Shown in pieces: positions 54,735 through 63,306 of a stretch of DNA of 64,000 bases. The stretch's first letter is position 1; each line of letters begins with the position of its first letter. This DNA comes from Leyella lascolaii (GTDB lineage Bacteria; Bacteroidota; Bacteroidia; Bacteroidales; Bacteroidaceae), in contig NZ_LT556038.1 in the NCBI RefSeq assembly GCF_900079775.1, forward strand, positions 665,754 through 729,753, given 5' to 3'. A model generated the notes under the pieces. That model did no database searches, had not been told where the DNA came from, and saw only the letters and a list, made by a program, of their open reading frames with translations. Position numbers and translations under genes: made by a program.

Positions 54735-56291
54735 TTATTCGCCTGTTGTTTTCTTTTTAAGAAATATATTCACTGTGTTCTCACCCGAGGTGCCGCCTTT
54801 ATTCACCACCACCGACTCTATGTCGTTCGGCAAAAGGGCTTCAACCTCTTCCTTTGTCACGGTCTTGCCGTCAATCATATAGGTGGGTTCTTTCTCCATA
54901 TTGTAAACCTCGACAGTCGTTGGTTTCTTTCCATCACTGCTCAACTTGACAATTCTCATATCCTTCACGTCACCCACTGTCACAGGATTGCCCTTCTGGT
55001 GTATCGTAATAGTATTCACCTTGCCTGCTGTTGCCTTATTTTCTGAAGATGCGGAAGAAGCAGAAGACTCACCGGCAGACTTTTTCATGGTCACCACAAT
55101 TACTCCATTCTTCGCCTTATCACCATATATCTTAGTAGCAGAATCATCCTTAAGTACAGTCACCGAATTTATTTTTGACGCGTCAAGACCATTCAACTCG
55201 TTCATGTTTGTCTCACGGCCATCAATCACCACAAGCACATCGTCTGAGACAGACTTTGCTTCCACTCTTACAGATTGTTTCACTGAGTCAGCCGGCACAG
55301 CCATTTTTCCGGTGGCGGAAACCTTCACCGATGTCATATTCTCACTCTTTGCGTCTGCCTTCACAATCATTGCGCCGGCTTCAGACACAACCTTGTCACT
55401 CTCCAGTGCCACCTCACCGGCCATCTTTGTGGCTGCCGGAGTGGCGAAAACAAGCACTGACACTGCCGCCAAAGGAAGCACTGCGGCTGCCTTGACACGG
55501 TTCCACGGATTTGATTTTTTCATTTTCATCATAGTTATACGTTTTTTTAAGTTGGTTTGGTTCAGATTGTTTGCCATGGCGAACAGGCGTTCGCCCACTG
55601 CCTTGCGTATGAGAAGGAGCTGATAGCCGGATGCATCGACACCCCGGCGGAGCACAGCCTCATCCGCCTCATATTCGTGAACGTCGCGCAGTTCGGCACG
55701 CAACAGCCACGCCGCCGGCGAGAACCAGCAGAACATTATTATGGTGTTACACAGAGCTATATCGACGGAATGGAGGCGGGACACGTGTGCCTGCTCGTGT
55801 ATCACTATCTCCCGGGCTCCCGCCGCGTAGTCTTTCTCACTGATGACTATGCGCCGGAACCAGCTGAAAGGAGCTCTGTCGCCGGGCACTACGGTCACCA
55901 TCGCACCGCAGGTCTCACACCGCCGGCCGCCACGTAGAAGCATCGTAAGGCGCAACAGCGACACCACCGAGCGCAACAGAAGCAGCGCGAAACCGGCCAT
56001 CCACACCAGCGTGAGCACTTGCACGAGCGTCAGCCCCGCCCCGTCGCCCTCCGCTTCGACCACAATCTGTACGAAGGCGGCTTCGGCAAGGGCGATGGTC
56101 TGATGGACGGGAGCAGGTGTCTCCAGCGTGATGTGCATGAGAGGCAGCAGGAGAGCGGCTGCCTGCATCGTGAGCAGCACACCGCGGTTGAAGGCATGAA
56201 AGCTCTCGCGGCTGAGCAGCAGTTTGTATGTCAGATAGAATATGGTCTGAAAAACTGCCACCTTTATTATATATACGAAGAACATTCCCAT
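54735..56291 (-). CDS. BlaR1-like M56 metallopeptidase with TonB-plug-like C-terminal region
   Basis: 518 aa. Membrane segments at ~5-25, ~38-55, ~88-118 and ~178-198, and near 275-290. The zinc motif HEQAH (165-169, HExxH) with a downstream Glu in EADEAVLR fits the M56 protease domain. After residue ~300 there is no penicillin-binding sensor; instead two segments resemble the plug domain of SusC-type receptors: VLVVIDGRETN...INSVTVLKDDSATKIYGDKAKNG (~345-390) and YMIDGKTVTKEEV...IESVVVNKGG (~470-510). It would cleave the BlaI-like repressor or another target upon an envelope signal. Follows blaI by 94 bp. Confidence 0.85.
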   Translation of the reverse strand: MGMFFVYIIKVAVFQTIFYLTYKLLLSRESFHAFNRGVLLTMQAAALLLPLMHITLETPAPVHQTIALAEAAFVQIVVEAEGDGAGLTLVQVLTLVWMAGFALLLLRSVVSLLRLTMLLRGGRRCETCGAMVTVVPGDRAPFSWFRRIVISEKDYAAGAREIVIHEQAHVSRLHSVDIALCNTIIMFCWFSPAAWLLRAELRDVHEYEADEAVLRRGVDASGYQLLLIRKAVGERLFAMANNLNQTNLKKRITMMKMKKSNPWNRVKAAAVLPLAAVSVLVFATPAATKMAGEVALESDKVVSEAGAMIVKADAKSENMTSVKVSATGKMAVPADSVKQSVRVEAKSVSDDVLVVIDGRETNMNELNGLDASKINSVTVLKDDSATKIYGDKAKNGVIVVTMKKSAGESSASSASSENKATAGKVNTITIHQKGNPVTVGDVKDMRIVKLSSDGKKPTTVEVYNMEKEPTYMIDGKTVTKEEVEALLPNDIESVVVNKGGTSGENTVNIFLKKKTTGE

Positions 56292-56385
56292 TGTGATAGT
56301 GTTTACAGGTTAGCTTTGTCTGAATGTCTGACGGGCGCACGGCAACGGCCTGCACGCCATGGAGAGAGCGTATAATGGCGTGGAA

Positions 56386-56745
56386 TTATTTGTCCTTCAC
56401 CATGTCTATTAGTTTCTTCAGGTCTTCCACGGTGAGGTCTTCCTCCTTCACGAGCGACGACACAGCGTCGAGATAGGAATTGCCGAAGAACTTGCTGATG
56501 ACGTTTTTAAGCGATCCGCGGCTGTACTCATCGCGGCTCACCGTGGCGAAATACTGGAAACAGCGTGCCGACAGAGCGCGGTGCGACAGGAAACCTTTCT
56601 CCTCAAGTATGCGCACGAGCGTCGAAAGAGTATTCACATGCGGCTTCGGGTCGTCATAACAACTTTGAAGTTCGCGTATCTGCATGTCGCCGCGACTCCA
56701 GTAATGATTCATTATCTCTTCTTCCTTGTTTGTAAGTGTCTTCAT
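56386..56745 (-). CDS. BlaI/MecI-family transcriptional repressor
   Basis: 119 aa winged helix: LTNKEEEIMNHYWSRGDMQIREL, then recognition helix PHVNTLSTLVRILEEKGFL, then a helical dimerisation tail. The usual protease-sensitive Asn-Phe site would be near the linker, but I cannot place it. It precedes the M56 gene and is itself preceded by three operator-like dyads. No beta-lactamase is nearby, so the pair probably answers envelope stress rather than antibiotics specifically. Confidence 0.9.
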   Translation of the reverse strand: MKTLTNKEEEIMNHYWSRGDMQIRELQSCYDDPKPHVNTLSTLVRILEEKGFLSHRALSARCFQYFATVSRDEYSRGSLKNVISKFFGNSYLDAVSSLVKEEDLTVEDLKKLIDMVKDK

Positions 56746-56769
56746 AACGGTTTCTGTTTTTTACAATGG

Positions 56770-56855
56770 CAAAGTAACTAAAACTTTTAGTTGAGTGCAA
56801 GAAAAGAGAGTTAATAAAACTAAAACGGTTAGTTATTTAACTAATTCTCTTAGTC
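56770..56855 (-). promoter_or_regulatory. Promoter with three dyads for the BlaI-like repressor
   Basis: AACTAAAA-C-TTTTAGTT (56776-56792, perfect), AACTAAAA-C-GGTTAGTT (56818-56834, two mismatches) and AACTAATT-C-TCTTAGTC (56839-56855, weaker). Centres at 56784, 56826 and 56847 are 42 and 21 bp apart, four and two helical turns. The first overlaps a near-consensus -7 box, TTACTTTG (56777-56770). Confidence 0.75.
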
Positions 56856-56950
56856 AATAAAGACTTTACTGTATGTCGACGGCTTAACTTTTCATTAACC
56901 ACACGTATGCGGCGGGATGTCATACCGTGACATACAAAAACAAAAAAACA

Positions 56951-57004
56951 GGTGCCGCACGATGCTGTCATTTCGATAAAGAGAAATGACAGCCATGCGA
57001 CACC
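56951..57004 (-). terminator. Long rho-independent terminator after the BspA-like gene
   Basis: The 54-nt stretch folds end to end: GGTG/CACC outer pairs, then GCTGTCATTTC (56964-56974) with GAAATGACAGC (56983-56993), an 8-nt loop. On the minus strand it is followed by TGTTTTTTTG. It lies 215 nt after the stop of the BspA-like gene. Confidence 0.75.
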
Positions 57005-57220
57005 TTATTATATATATACCCCGAACCCCATAAGACCGTCAAAACAGCCATTTCGTCCTGCCGTTGACCCATCACAGTCCTTCGCTGTTTACAATATCAT
57101 CCTGTCCCGTTATTATCTCTGATGCAGCCCTCCGCATCTTCTACAGAACCGTAAAAACAGCCTGTGTGAAATCATCATGAAGCACGTATGAGGTCTGACG
57201 GCGGATTCAGGCAAGACAGT
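57005..57220. other. 3' region of the BspA-like gene with a degenerate repeat copy
   Basis: No gene seen. About 57075-57180 shares CCTTCGCT, ATGCAG, GCATCTTCTACAGAACC and GTAAAAACA with the stretches at 1270-1380 and 7385-7500. Confidence 0.3.
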
Positions 57221-59464
57221 TCACAATACCACCTTGCAGCTCTTATTGCCTATTTTCACGACAAACACGCCCTTTCCCAAATCAGGAAGCGTCGTCAGTG
57301 CCGTTCCGTCGCCTTTCAACGAGCATACTACCTGTCCGGAAATGTCAGTAACCAGAATCCGCATTCCTTCCGGTATTCCCTTTAATACAAGGCGTCCGTT
57401 GTCAACAGAGACACTGCCATCAGCGGCAACACCGTCTATTCCGGTCAGACCGTCATCGGCTTTGACGACACAACTTGCCATATAACCTCCGTCAACCGTC
57501 GTCACATACACAATTGCAGAACCGTATCCCGAGCAAAGCACCCTACCGTTACTTACAATAGCGACAGACTCATCTGAAGAGCTCCAGTTCAATTCCTTGT
57601 TTGTGGCATCGGCAGGCTGTACGCTCGCGACGAGCTGTTCAGCGTCCCCTATCTTACTGAATGAGAGTTCAGACTTACTTAATGAGACACCGGTCACAGG
57701 CTGGTTTACGGTCACCACACAGAAGTCGCTGATGCCCTCATCCTCGCTTGTGGCACGGATAACAGTCTGTCCGGCTTTCACACCTGTCACTACACCCTTG
57801 CCGTTTACGTCCGCCACATCCGGATTGTCAGAACTCCATACAATGCTCTTATTGTCCGCATCATAAGGAAGGATTGTCGCCGTGAGCTGTATGTCATCCC
57901 CTGTATCCACTGTCACACTCCTGTTGTCCATCCTCAATTCTGTCACAGGCTGATAAACACGCACCCTGCATTCAGCGGTATAGCCGCCGTCAACGGCAGT
58001 GACAGTTATGACAGCCTCACCTTTTGACTTTCCGCTGACCACTCCTTCCTCATCAACAGAAGCAACACTCCCGTCACTGCTGCTCCACACAAGCCTTCCG
58101 TCAGTCTTTCCCTCAGGCTGAGCGACAGCAGCAAGCGTCAGTCTGCCGCCTTTCCTCACCCTTGCCTGCTCTGTCTCAAGGCGAATTCCCACGGTGTGTT
58201 CATAAACATCAAACTCGCAGACATCGGTATACCCGCCGTCTTCTGTCGTAGCCTGTATTCTCGCCTTCCCGTATGATTTCAGCACTACGAAGCCCTCATC
58301 ATCCAGTGCAGCCACACGTTCGTCCAACGACTTGAGCGTGTAATTCCTGTTCAGTGCGTTTTCGGGAACTATCGCTACATCAGGTTTGAATCTGTCTCCA
58401 ACATACATACATTCCTCAGGCTTGCCTATAGAGACGCCTTTCACCGGTATCTCCTCTATTATGGTGGCGTATTTCCAATATTCAGCCTTTTCATAGTTTG
58501 ACTTTGAGCCTTGCGGCACATGCACCACACAACCGCTGAGTTCCCTGCCTCCACTATACCTCCTGATGAATTCCGGAGGCACCGCGCTTTCCATGAAGAA
58601 ATGTATATGCTTGTCCGACTCAATCTGTTCTCTGTTTCCATACCTGTCACTCTCATTGTCTATGACGGTCAATCCCGCAGGTATATGAATGACGGTTCCC
58701 TCTTTCCTTATAAGAAACGAACTTGTATACCATACCTTCATTCCGGACGGGAGTCTTATGGTGTCACACTTCAGATATAAATCCCTGAAAGCGGTACGGG
58801 CGATTCCCTCTATCGCGTCAGTAAGATTAATGTCTATCTCATCTGTAGTCTCACCATACCTCTCTTCCCGTTTCATAAAAGCGTTACGCGGAAGATATCT
58901 CACAGTGGAAGGCAAATGAATCTTCTTTACTGATAATGCGGAGTATGTATCAAGTGTGTCCACGCCCTCCCGCAAATACAGATAATTGGCAAGAAAATGA
59001 TTCTGGCGATAGAGAGTAAAGCTCTTGTAAGAAGGTCCTCCCAACACCAGCGTGTCTATGACATTGTTCCCTGGCTCGTCAAAGCCCGACGGACCGCTCC
59101 TATAAAAATTATTTATCACCTCCGCATTCACAGGCAAGGACAGGTAGGTGCCTTGCTTCTGCTCTTGGAAATAAAACCCATAGCTCACCTCGTTGTCCTT
59201 CACTCCTCCGCCCGACACGATATTGGCGTCAGACAAATCCACATGGACAAGACTCTTGTTCTTCATCATCCCTTTCACGAAAGCAAGGTCCGTACCGTTG
59301 ATATAGCCTGTCACCTTAAGGCTCTTCAGCGACACCTGGTCTGTGTAAGCTATCTTGCTCGACAGCCAGCCGGGCATCTGATTGTCCACAGTCATGGCTT
59401 CCGACTGCGCCGAGACACCGATACTGCAGAGCGACAGCATGATTAAAACAATATATTCCCTCAT
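57221..59464 (-). CDS. BspA-like leucine-rich / Big2 surface protein
   Basis: 747 aa. Signal peptide 1-19. Residues ~35-330 carry irregular BspA-type leucine-rich motifs (LKSLKVTGYINGTDLAF, LVHVDLSDANI, VKKIHLPSTVRYLPRNAF). Four Ig-like Big2 domains follow (~340-670), each with the WSSSDxSVAxV core (three clear, first degenerate). The last ~70 residues form a C-terminal tail of the type MRILVTDISGQVV...GVFVVKIGNKS, close to a type A T9SS-like sorting domain. Probably an adhesin or matrix-binding surface protein. Its transcription may depend on read-through of the structured RNA region upstream. Confidence 0.85.
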   Translation of the reverse strand: MREYIVLIMLSLCSIGVSAQSEAMTVDNQMPGWLSSKIAYTDQVSLKSLKVTGYINGTDLAFVKGMMKNKSLVHVDLSDANIVSGGGVKDNEVSYGFYFQEQKQGTYLSLPVNAEVINNFYRSGPSGFDEPGNNVIDTLVLGGPSYKSFTLYRQNHFLANYLYLREGVDTLDTYSALSVKKIHLPSTVRYLPRNAFMKREERYGETTDEIDINLTDAIEGIARTAFRDLYLKCDTIRLPSGMKVWYTSSFLIRKEGTVIHIPAGLTVIDNESDRYGNREQIESDKHIHFFMESAVPPEFIRRYSGGRELSGCVVHVPQGSKSNYEKAEYWKYATIIEEIPVKGVSIGKPEECMYVGDRFKPDVAIVPENALNRNYTLKSLDERVAALDDEGFVVLKSYGKARIQATTEDGGYTDVCEFDVYEHTVGIRLETEQARVRKGGRLTLAAVAQPEGKTDGRLVWSSSDGSVASVDEEGVVSGKSKGEAVITVTAVDGGYTAECRVRVYQPVTELRMDNRSVTVDTGDDIQLTATILPYDADNKSIVWSSDNPDVADVNGKGVVTGVKAGQTVIRATSEDEGISDFCVVTVNQPVTGVSLSKSELSFSKIGDAEQLVASVQPADATNKELNWSSSDESVAIVSNGRVLCSGYGSAIVYVTTVDGGYMASCVVKADDGLTGIDGVAADGSVSVDNGRLVLKGIPEGMRILVTDISGQVVCSLKGDGTALTTLPDLGKGVFVVKIGNKSCKVVL

Positions 59465-59542
59465 ATATCATTAATTTAATACGCCTATAAACTCCCGGAT
59501 TCGGCATTATAACATAATACGGAAAATAACAGGTTACACAAT

Positions 59543-59829
59543 AAAAAAGACGTGGGAGTCTAAACTTCATGCTTATCCCAGTCTCAGGCCTTCGCATTGC
59601 CTCCACAGAAGGATAAGCAACGCAGCCAGCCCACGTCATGACATATCATACTAATACATCCCATCATGACCTGCATGACGGGATGGTGTACAATACACCC
59701 CACGCAGACGCTTCCGTTGCCATATCTTCTTCTGTGTCAAGTTTGCGAAGTTTGAGACTAGAAGATAACGCTCGTAAACGTCATTTTATCAGTAAAACCA
59801 CCCGCCAGCCCATAAGAGCCGGCTGTAAT
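59543..59829 (-). ncRNA. Candidate structured RNA (about 285 nt) or attenuator leader
   Basis: A strong promoter (59836-59866) would start a minus-strand transcript near 59829. Predicted hairpins in order: ATCTTCT/AGAAGAT around 59767-59719 with TCAA/TTGA inside; CATCCC-G-TCATG / CATGA-T-GGGATG around 59684-59656; and a final compound hairpin. That last one has P1 ACGTGGG (59636-59630) with CCCACGT (59556-59550), a roughly 10/11-nt symmetric bubble, P2 TGCTTATCC (59619-59611) with GGGATAAGCA (59579-59570), and an AGGC/GCCT tip. P1 is followed by CTTTTTT (59549-59543), an intrinsic terminator. No good start codon and frame is seen. It could be a free RNA or a leader for the BspA-like gene 80 bp further on. 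I do not recognise the family. Confidence 0.6.
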
Positions 59830-59835
59830 CGGAAG

Positions 59836-59866
59836 CAAAGATAGCGATTTTTTATTTATCCTCAAA
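59836..59866 (-). promoter_or_regulatory. Strong promoter of the structured RNA
   Basis: Minus strand TTTG (59866-59863), 19 bp, TATCTTTG (59843-59836), both boxes matching consensus fully. Confidence 0.8.
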
Positions 59867-60046
59867 ATAAAACAAAGCATCTCACGCGCATAACGTCAAA
59901 AACATTATGGCATATGGAAAAAGGCGATACGGGATGGCTGTAATCGCCGTTGATGCAGGCATAAACATCCGACCAGCCACATCATCACGCCTGACGCAGA
60001 GTAAGACTGTGGCGGGGAAGCAAGGAGACAACGTGCCCACACAGAA

Positions 60047-60162
60047 GTAGAGACGCAAAATCTTGCGTCTCACGAGGAAAAAAATGCATTTATAATCACC
60101 GAATCATTACACACGTTTATGGTGATGGAGAGGACGGGAGACGCAAGATTTTGCGTCTCTAC
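60047..60162. repeat. 116-bp element with perfect 25-bp terminal inverted repeats (copy 2)
   Basis: GTA+GAGACGCAA-AATC-TTGCGTCTC at 60047-60071 is the exact reverse complement of the block at 60138-60162. Each end is itself a palindrome. Between them lie 66 bp without coding potential. The related pair at 7216-7327 has the same blocks in swapped order with shared flanks (CACRAG-AAAA, TACAWGGC-ACGCC). MITE-like in form; no target duplication identified. The rest of 59867-60300 has no gene. Confidence 0.8.
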
Positions 60163-60300
60163 AAGGCGGACGCCATTGGGATGGAAGGATGGGATATGGG
60201 GGATGACGAATAAACAACGCGACACACAAACAGGCATGAGCTGGGATGCCGCATGGCGCACTAAAATCCGTGACGTGCCGTGTCTGCCATAATGCGGGCG

Positions 60301-61476
60301 TCATCTCCGCCTCTTGCCCAGCTCTATGCGGAACGTCGTGCCGCGTCCAGGCTCCGAGCTTTTCACGAATATGCGACCGTGATGATACTCCTCCACGATG
60401 CGTTTGGCGAGCGAAAGCCCGAGTCCCCAGCCCCGTTTCTTGGTGGTGAAACCCGGTCGGAACACGTTGCCGATGTTTTTCTTGGGTATGCCCTTGCCCG
60501 TGTCGCTCACCTCGATGGCGGTGCGTCCCGGTCCGTCGGAGACGGTTATGGTGATGCTTCCCTCACCGCTCATGGCGTCGACAGCGTTCTTGCAGAGGTT
60601 TTCTATCACCCACTCGAAGAGCGAGGCGTTGATGTCCACCGTGACATCTGTATCGGGGAAGCGGCACTCAATGCTTATCTTCGTTGACGTGCGGCGGTTC
60701 ATGTAGCTCACCACATTACTCATTACGTCGCGCAGGTCGGTGGGAACGAGCTCCGGCAGCGACCCTATCTTTGAGAAGCGGTCGGCTATCAGCTGCAGAC
60801 GGCTTATGTCGTTGTACATCTCAGGGATGAGTTCGTCCTCCGGATAAGTCTCCTTCAGCACCTCCACCCATGCCATGAGGCTCGATATGGGCGTGCCGAG
60901 CTGATGGGCTGTCTCCTTGGAGAGCCCCACCCACACCTTGTTCTGCTCAGCCTTCTTCGACGTGAGCAGTGCGAAGATGGCTATCACCACGAATATCATC
61001 ACCACCCCAAGCTGCACGTAGGGATAGGACGACAGGCGGCGCAGCATCACCGAGTCGTCGTAGCACACATACACGTAGTCGGACGGGACATTGTCAGACA
61101 GCGCCACCTTTATCACCTTGTCGGAGCTGAGCAGGCGCAGTCCCTCCGCCCTGACATAGGCGAGCGTGTCGGCATAAGTGTCGCATGAGCTGATGCTGAG
61201 GTTGCGGAATGTCTGCACGTTGCGGCTCTCGTCCATCACGATGACGGGTATGGTGGTGTTGCCGTTGAGCACCTTGAGCACGAGGTTGAGGTCGGCGTCG
61301 CTGTCGGCGTTGCTGAATGTGCGCATCGCCTCCGCCCACGTCTCCATCTTCTTGTGCTCCTCCGCCGAGAGGTCGCGTATGAGAAAATGTGACACGAGCA
61401 GCGATGCCACTGCTATGATGACGGCTGCCAACACAAGCAGAATCTTCACACGGCGTATCTGGTCTGTCCATTGCAT
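60301..61476 (-). CDS. Membrane sensor histidine kinase
   Basis: 391 aa. Two membrane segments (~11-33 and ~153-172) enclose a ~120-residue periplasmic sensor. The H box is SKETAHQLGTPISSL (His191), the N box NLCKNAVDAM, then DTGKGIP and GWGLGLSLAKRI. There is no HAMP domain; the kinase core follows the second segment after ~15 residues. No response regulator gene is adjacent, so its partner is elsewhere. Signal unknown. Confidence 0.92.
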   Translation of the reverse strand: MQWTDQIRRVKILLVLAAVIIAVASLLVSHFLIRDLSAEEHKKMETWAEAMRTFSNADSDADLNLVLKVLNGNTTIPVIVMDESRNVQTFRNLSISSCDTYADTLAYVRAEGLRLLSSDKVIKVALSDNVPSDYVYVCYDDSVMLRRLSSYPYVQLGVVMIFVVIAIFALLTSKKAEQNKVWVGLSKETAHQLGTPISSLMAWVEVLKETYPEDELIPEMYNDISRLQLIADRFSKIGSLPELVPTDLRDVMSNVVSYMNRRTSTKISIECRFPDTDVTVDINASLFEWVIENLCKNAVDAMSGEGSITITVSDGPGRTAIEVSDTGKGIPKKNIGNVFRPGFTTKKRGWGLGLSLAKRIVEEYHHGRIFVKSSEPGRGTTFRIELGKRRR

Positions 61477-61615
61477 ACTGATATGATAACGAGATTACGC
61501 GCGGTTTATTGCCTCGACAGGCTCCGCAGGGGACTATGGAGAAAGACGTACTTACGATTTTTCTTGACTTTATTTTGACAAAATATTTTCGCGAAAGAGA
61601 TGTAAATGAATGTTA

Positions 61616-61835
61616 AATCGGGCATAATGATGGCTATTTAGGCCATACCGGTCTTATGATATACCCCGTAACATAGTCCGAAAATATACATCCCGCGTTC
61701 TGATATTGCCCATTTCGCGGTGCGATAAAGCCTATTTCAGGGGACGAAAAGCACCATTTCGCACTCCAATATAGGCCATTTCGCAGGCCGAAATGGTGCT
61801 TTTTGCAAAACGAAAAAATGTCCTTTAAACATAAA
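61616..61835. repeat. 22-bp-period degenerate array (array 5, ten units)
   Basis: Clear units at 61704 (TATTGCCCATTTCGCGG...), 61726 (TAAAGCCTATTTCAGG...), 61748 (AAAGCACCATTTCGC...), 61770 (TATAGGCCATTTCGC...) and 61792 (AATGGTGCTTTTTGC...); four of these end in CGA. In-phase weaker units at 61638, 61660, 61682 and 61814. It lies in the divergent 708-bp gap between the histidine kinase and the GIN-domain gene; no gene seen in the remainder. Confidence 0.75.
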
Positions 61836-62184
61836 TCATTGATATTCAACGCCTTATAAAAAAAACTCTCATAATTCGCGTATTTGCGCCCGAGGAAGAG
61901 TCTGTCCGCAAATACGCGCTTATTTTTCGGGGTATATCAGTAAACTAAGACGTAAAAATCAAAAACCGCTTACAATTTGAAAGTTGCCCGTATCGTTTTC
62001 TTTTCGGCATAAGTAAACAACGCTCATCCGTAAGCAAAAGCCACGGTCAGGATGTCTTCCCACCGTCATATCACAGCCATCCGCTTTCAAAAAAATCAAA
62101 AAAAATGATGCTCCGCATGTCACAAATACGAAATTGCTGCGTAATATAAATAAAACGCGAAGCAGAATTAAAAACATATATATT

Positions 62185-63306
62185 ATGAAAATGAAGACTT
62201 TGGCATTGACAATTCTTATCTCGACATTAGGCATGACATCATGCAGCGGTGCCAACAAAACCACAACGGATAATCATCTTACTACCGTGACTGAGCCGAC
62301 GGCTAATGATGATGTGGAAAAGACACTGAAATTCAGTAACTTCGACGGAATAAAGTCGGATGTGGATATAGAAATACACTACGCACAGGACGCAAAATAC
62401 AGTGTTAAGGTGAGCGCGCCACAAGACCTGCTTGCCAACACCGACATATCGATGAACGGTTCTACCATCACGCTTAAAGCAAAAGACGGCAACCGACAGA
62501 GCCACCCGAATATCATAATGGACAACGGTCAGATATATTATCTGAACGGCGACGCCAACAGCAAAATCAAGATGTATGTCACGGCTCCTCAGATAAGAAT
62601 GCTGAATAACGATGGAGGCGGCATGGAATTCTACGCAGTACACATGGACAACGATGAACTGGCAATAAACACTACCGGCTTATTCAAGATGAACGTGCAG
62701 AGCATTAAATGTACGGGTGAGAACGGTATGAGCGTAAGCAACACAGGAAGCTTCACGGCGGAGGTGCCGACAGTGGACGCGAAACAGTTGTCACTGGACA
62801 ACACGGGAACTTTGCTGTTCAACGGCAAAAGCATAAACGGTTCGCTGTATATAGACAATTCGGGACAGACAACGTTCTCTGGCGACGTGAAAGGTGCTGA
62901 TTTCACACTCGACAACAGCGGAATGTGCAAACTCAGCAGCACGTTCGTACTGACAAACGAATATGATTTTGACAACAGCGGATTGGCTTCCGGCGATGGA
63001 GACATCACGGCAAAGACCATCAACATATCGAGTTCCGGACAGGAACAGCGCTACGGTGCGTTTAAAGCAGACCGTATGTCGATAGACATCAGCGGCAACA
63101 GCAAATATCAGATAAGTTTCACCGGCGGAGACGTTTTCCTCGACTGCAGCGGCGTCGGCAACTTCAATCTTTCTCTCGACTGCCGTAGCATCGACGTTGA
63201 CTCAGGCGGATTAATCGACGTGACGCTCTCTGGCACGGCCGACAAGACGTCGTTCGAAGGTTCCGGTTCATCGCATCTGAACACTTCCAAACTTAACAAG
63301 TTCTGA
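62185..63306 (+). CDS. Lipoprotein with DUF2807 (GIN-type) beta-helix domain
   Basis: 373 aa from the ATG at 62185. Lipoprotein signal MKMKTLALTILISTLGMTSC with lipobox MTSC (Cys20). After a short linker, the DUF2807 pattern begins (LKFSNFDGIKSDVDIEIHYAQD) and continues as many short beta strands with DNSG-type turns recurring about every 20-25 residues (LDNTGTL, IDNSGQT, LDNSGMC, FDNSGLA), a right-handed helix-like fold. Such proteins are called putative auto-transporter head-like adhesins, but their function is unknown. The related upstream region recurs before the next gene. Confidence 0.85.
   Translation: MKMKTLALTILISTLGMTSCSGANKTTTDNHLTTVTEPTANDDVEKTLKFSNFDGIKSDVDIEIHYAQDAKYSVKVSAPQDLLANTDISMNGSTITLKAKDGNRQSHPNIIMDNGQIYYLNGDANSKIKMYVTAPQIRMLNNDGGGMEFYAVHMDNDELAINTTGLFKMNVQSIKCTGENGMSVSNTGSFTAEVPTVDAKQLSLDNTGTLLFNGKSINGSLYIDNSGQTTFSGDVKGADFTLDNSGMCKLSSTFVLTNEYDFDNSGLASGDGDITAKTINISSSGQEQRYGAFKADRMSIDISGNSKYQISFTGGDVFLDCSGVGNFNLSLDCRSIDVDSGGLIDVTLSGTADKTSFEGSGSSHLNTSKLNKF

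Noticed and set aside
54735..56745. Beta-lactam resistance locus
   Set aside because: BlaI and an M56 peptidase are present but the peptidase has no penicillin-binding sensor and no beta-lactamase gene is nearby.
59543..59829. tmRNA, RNase P RNA or SRP RNA
   Set aside because: No tRNA-like ends or tag frame, no RNase P GAGGAAAGTCC core, and no SRP Alu/S-domain pattern. A 6S-type RNA was considered, but the overall fold does not match simply.
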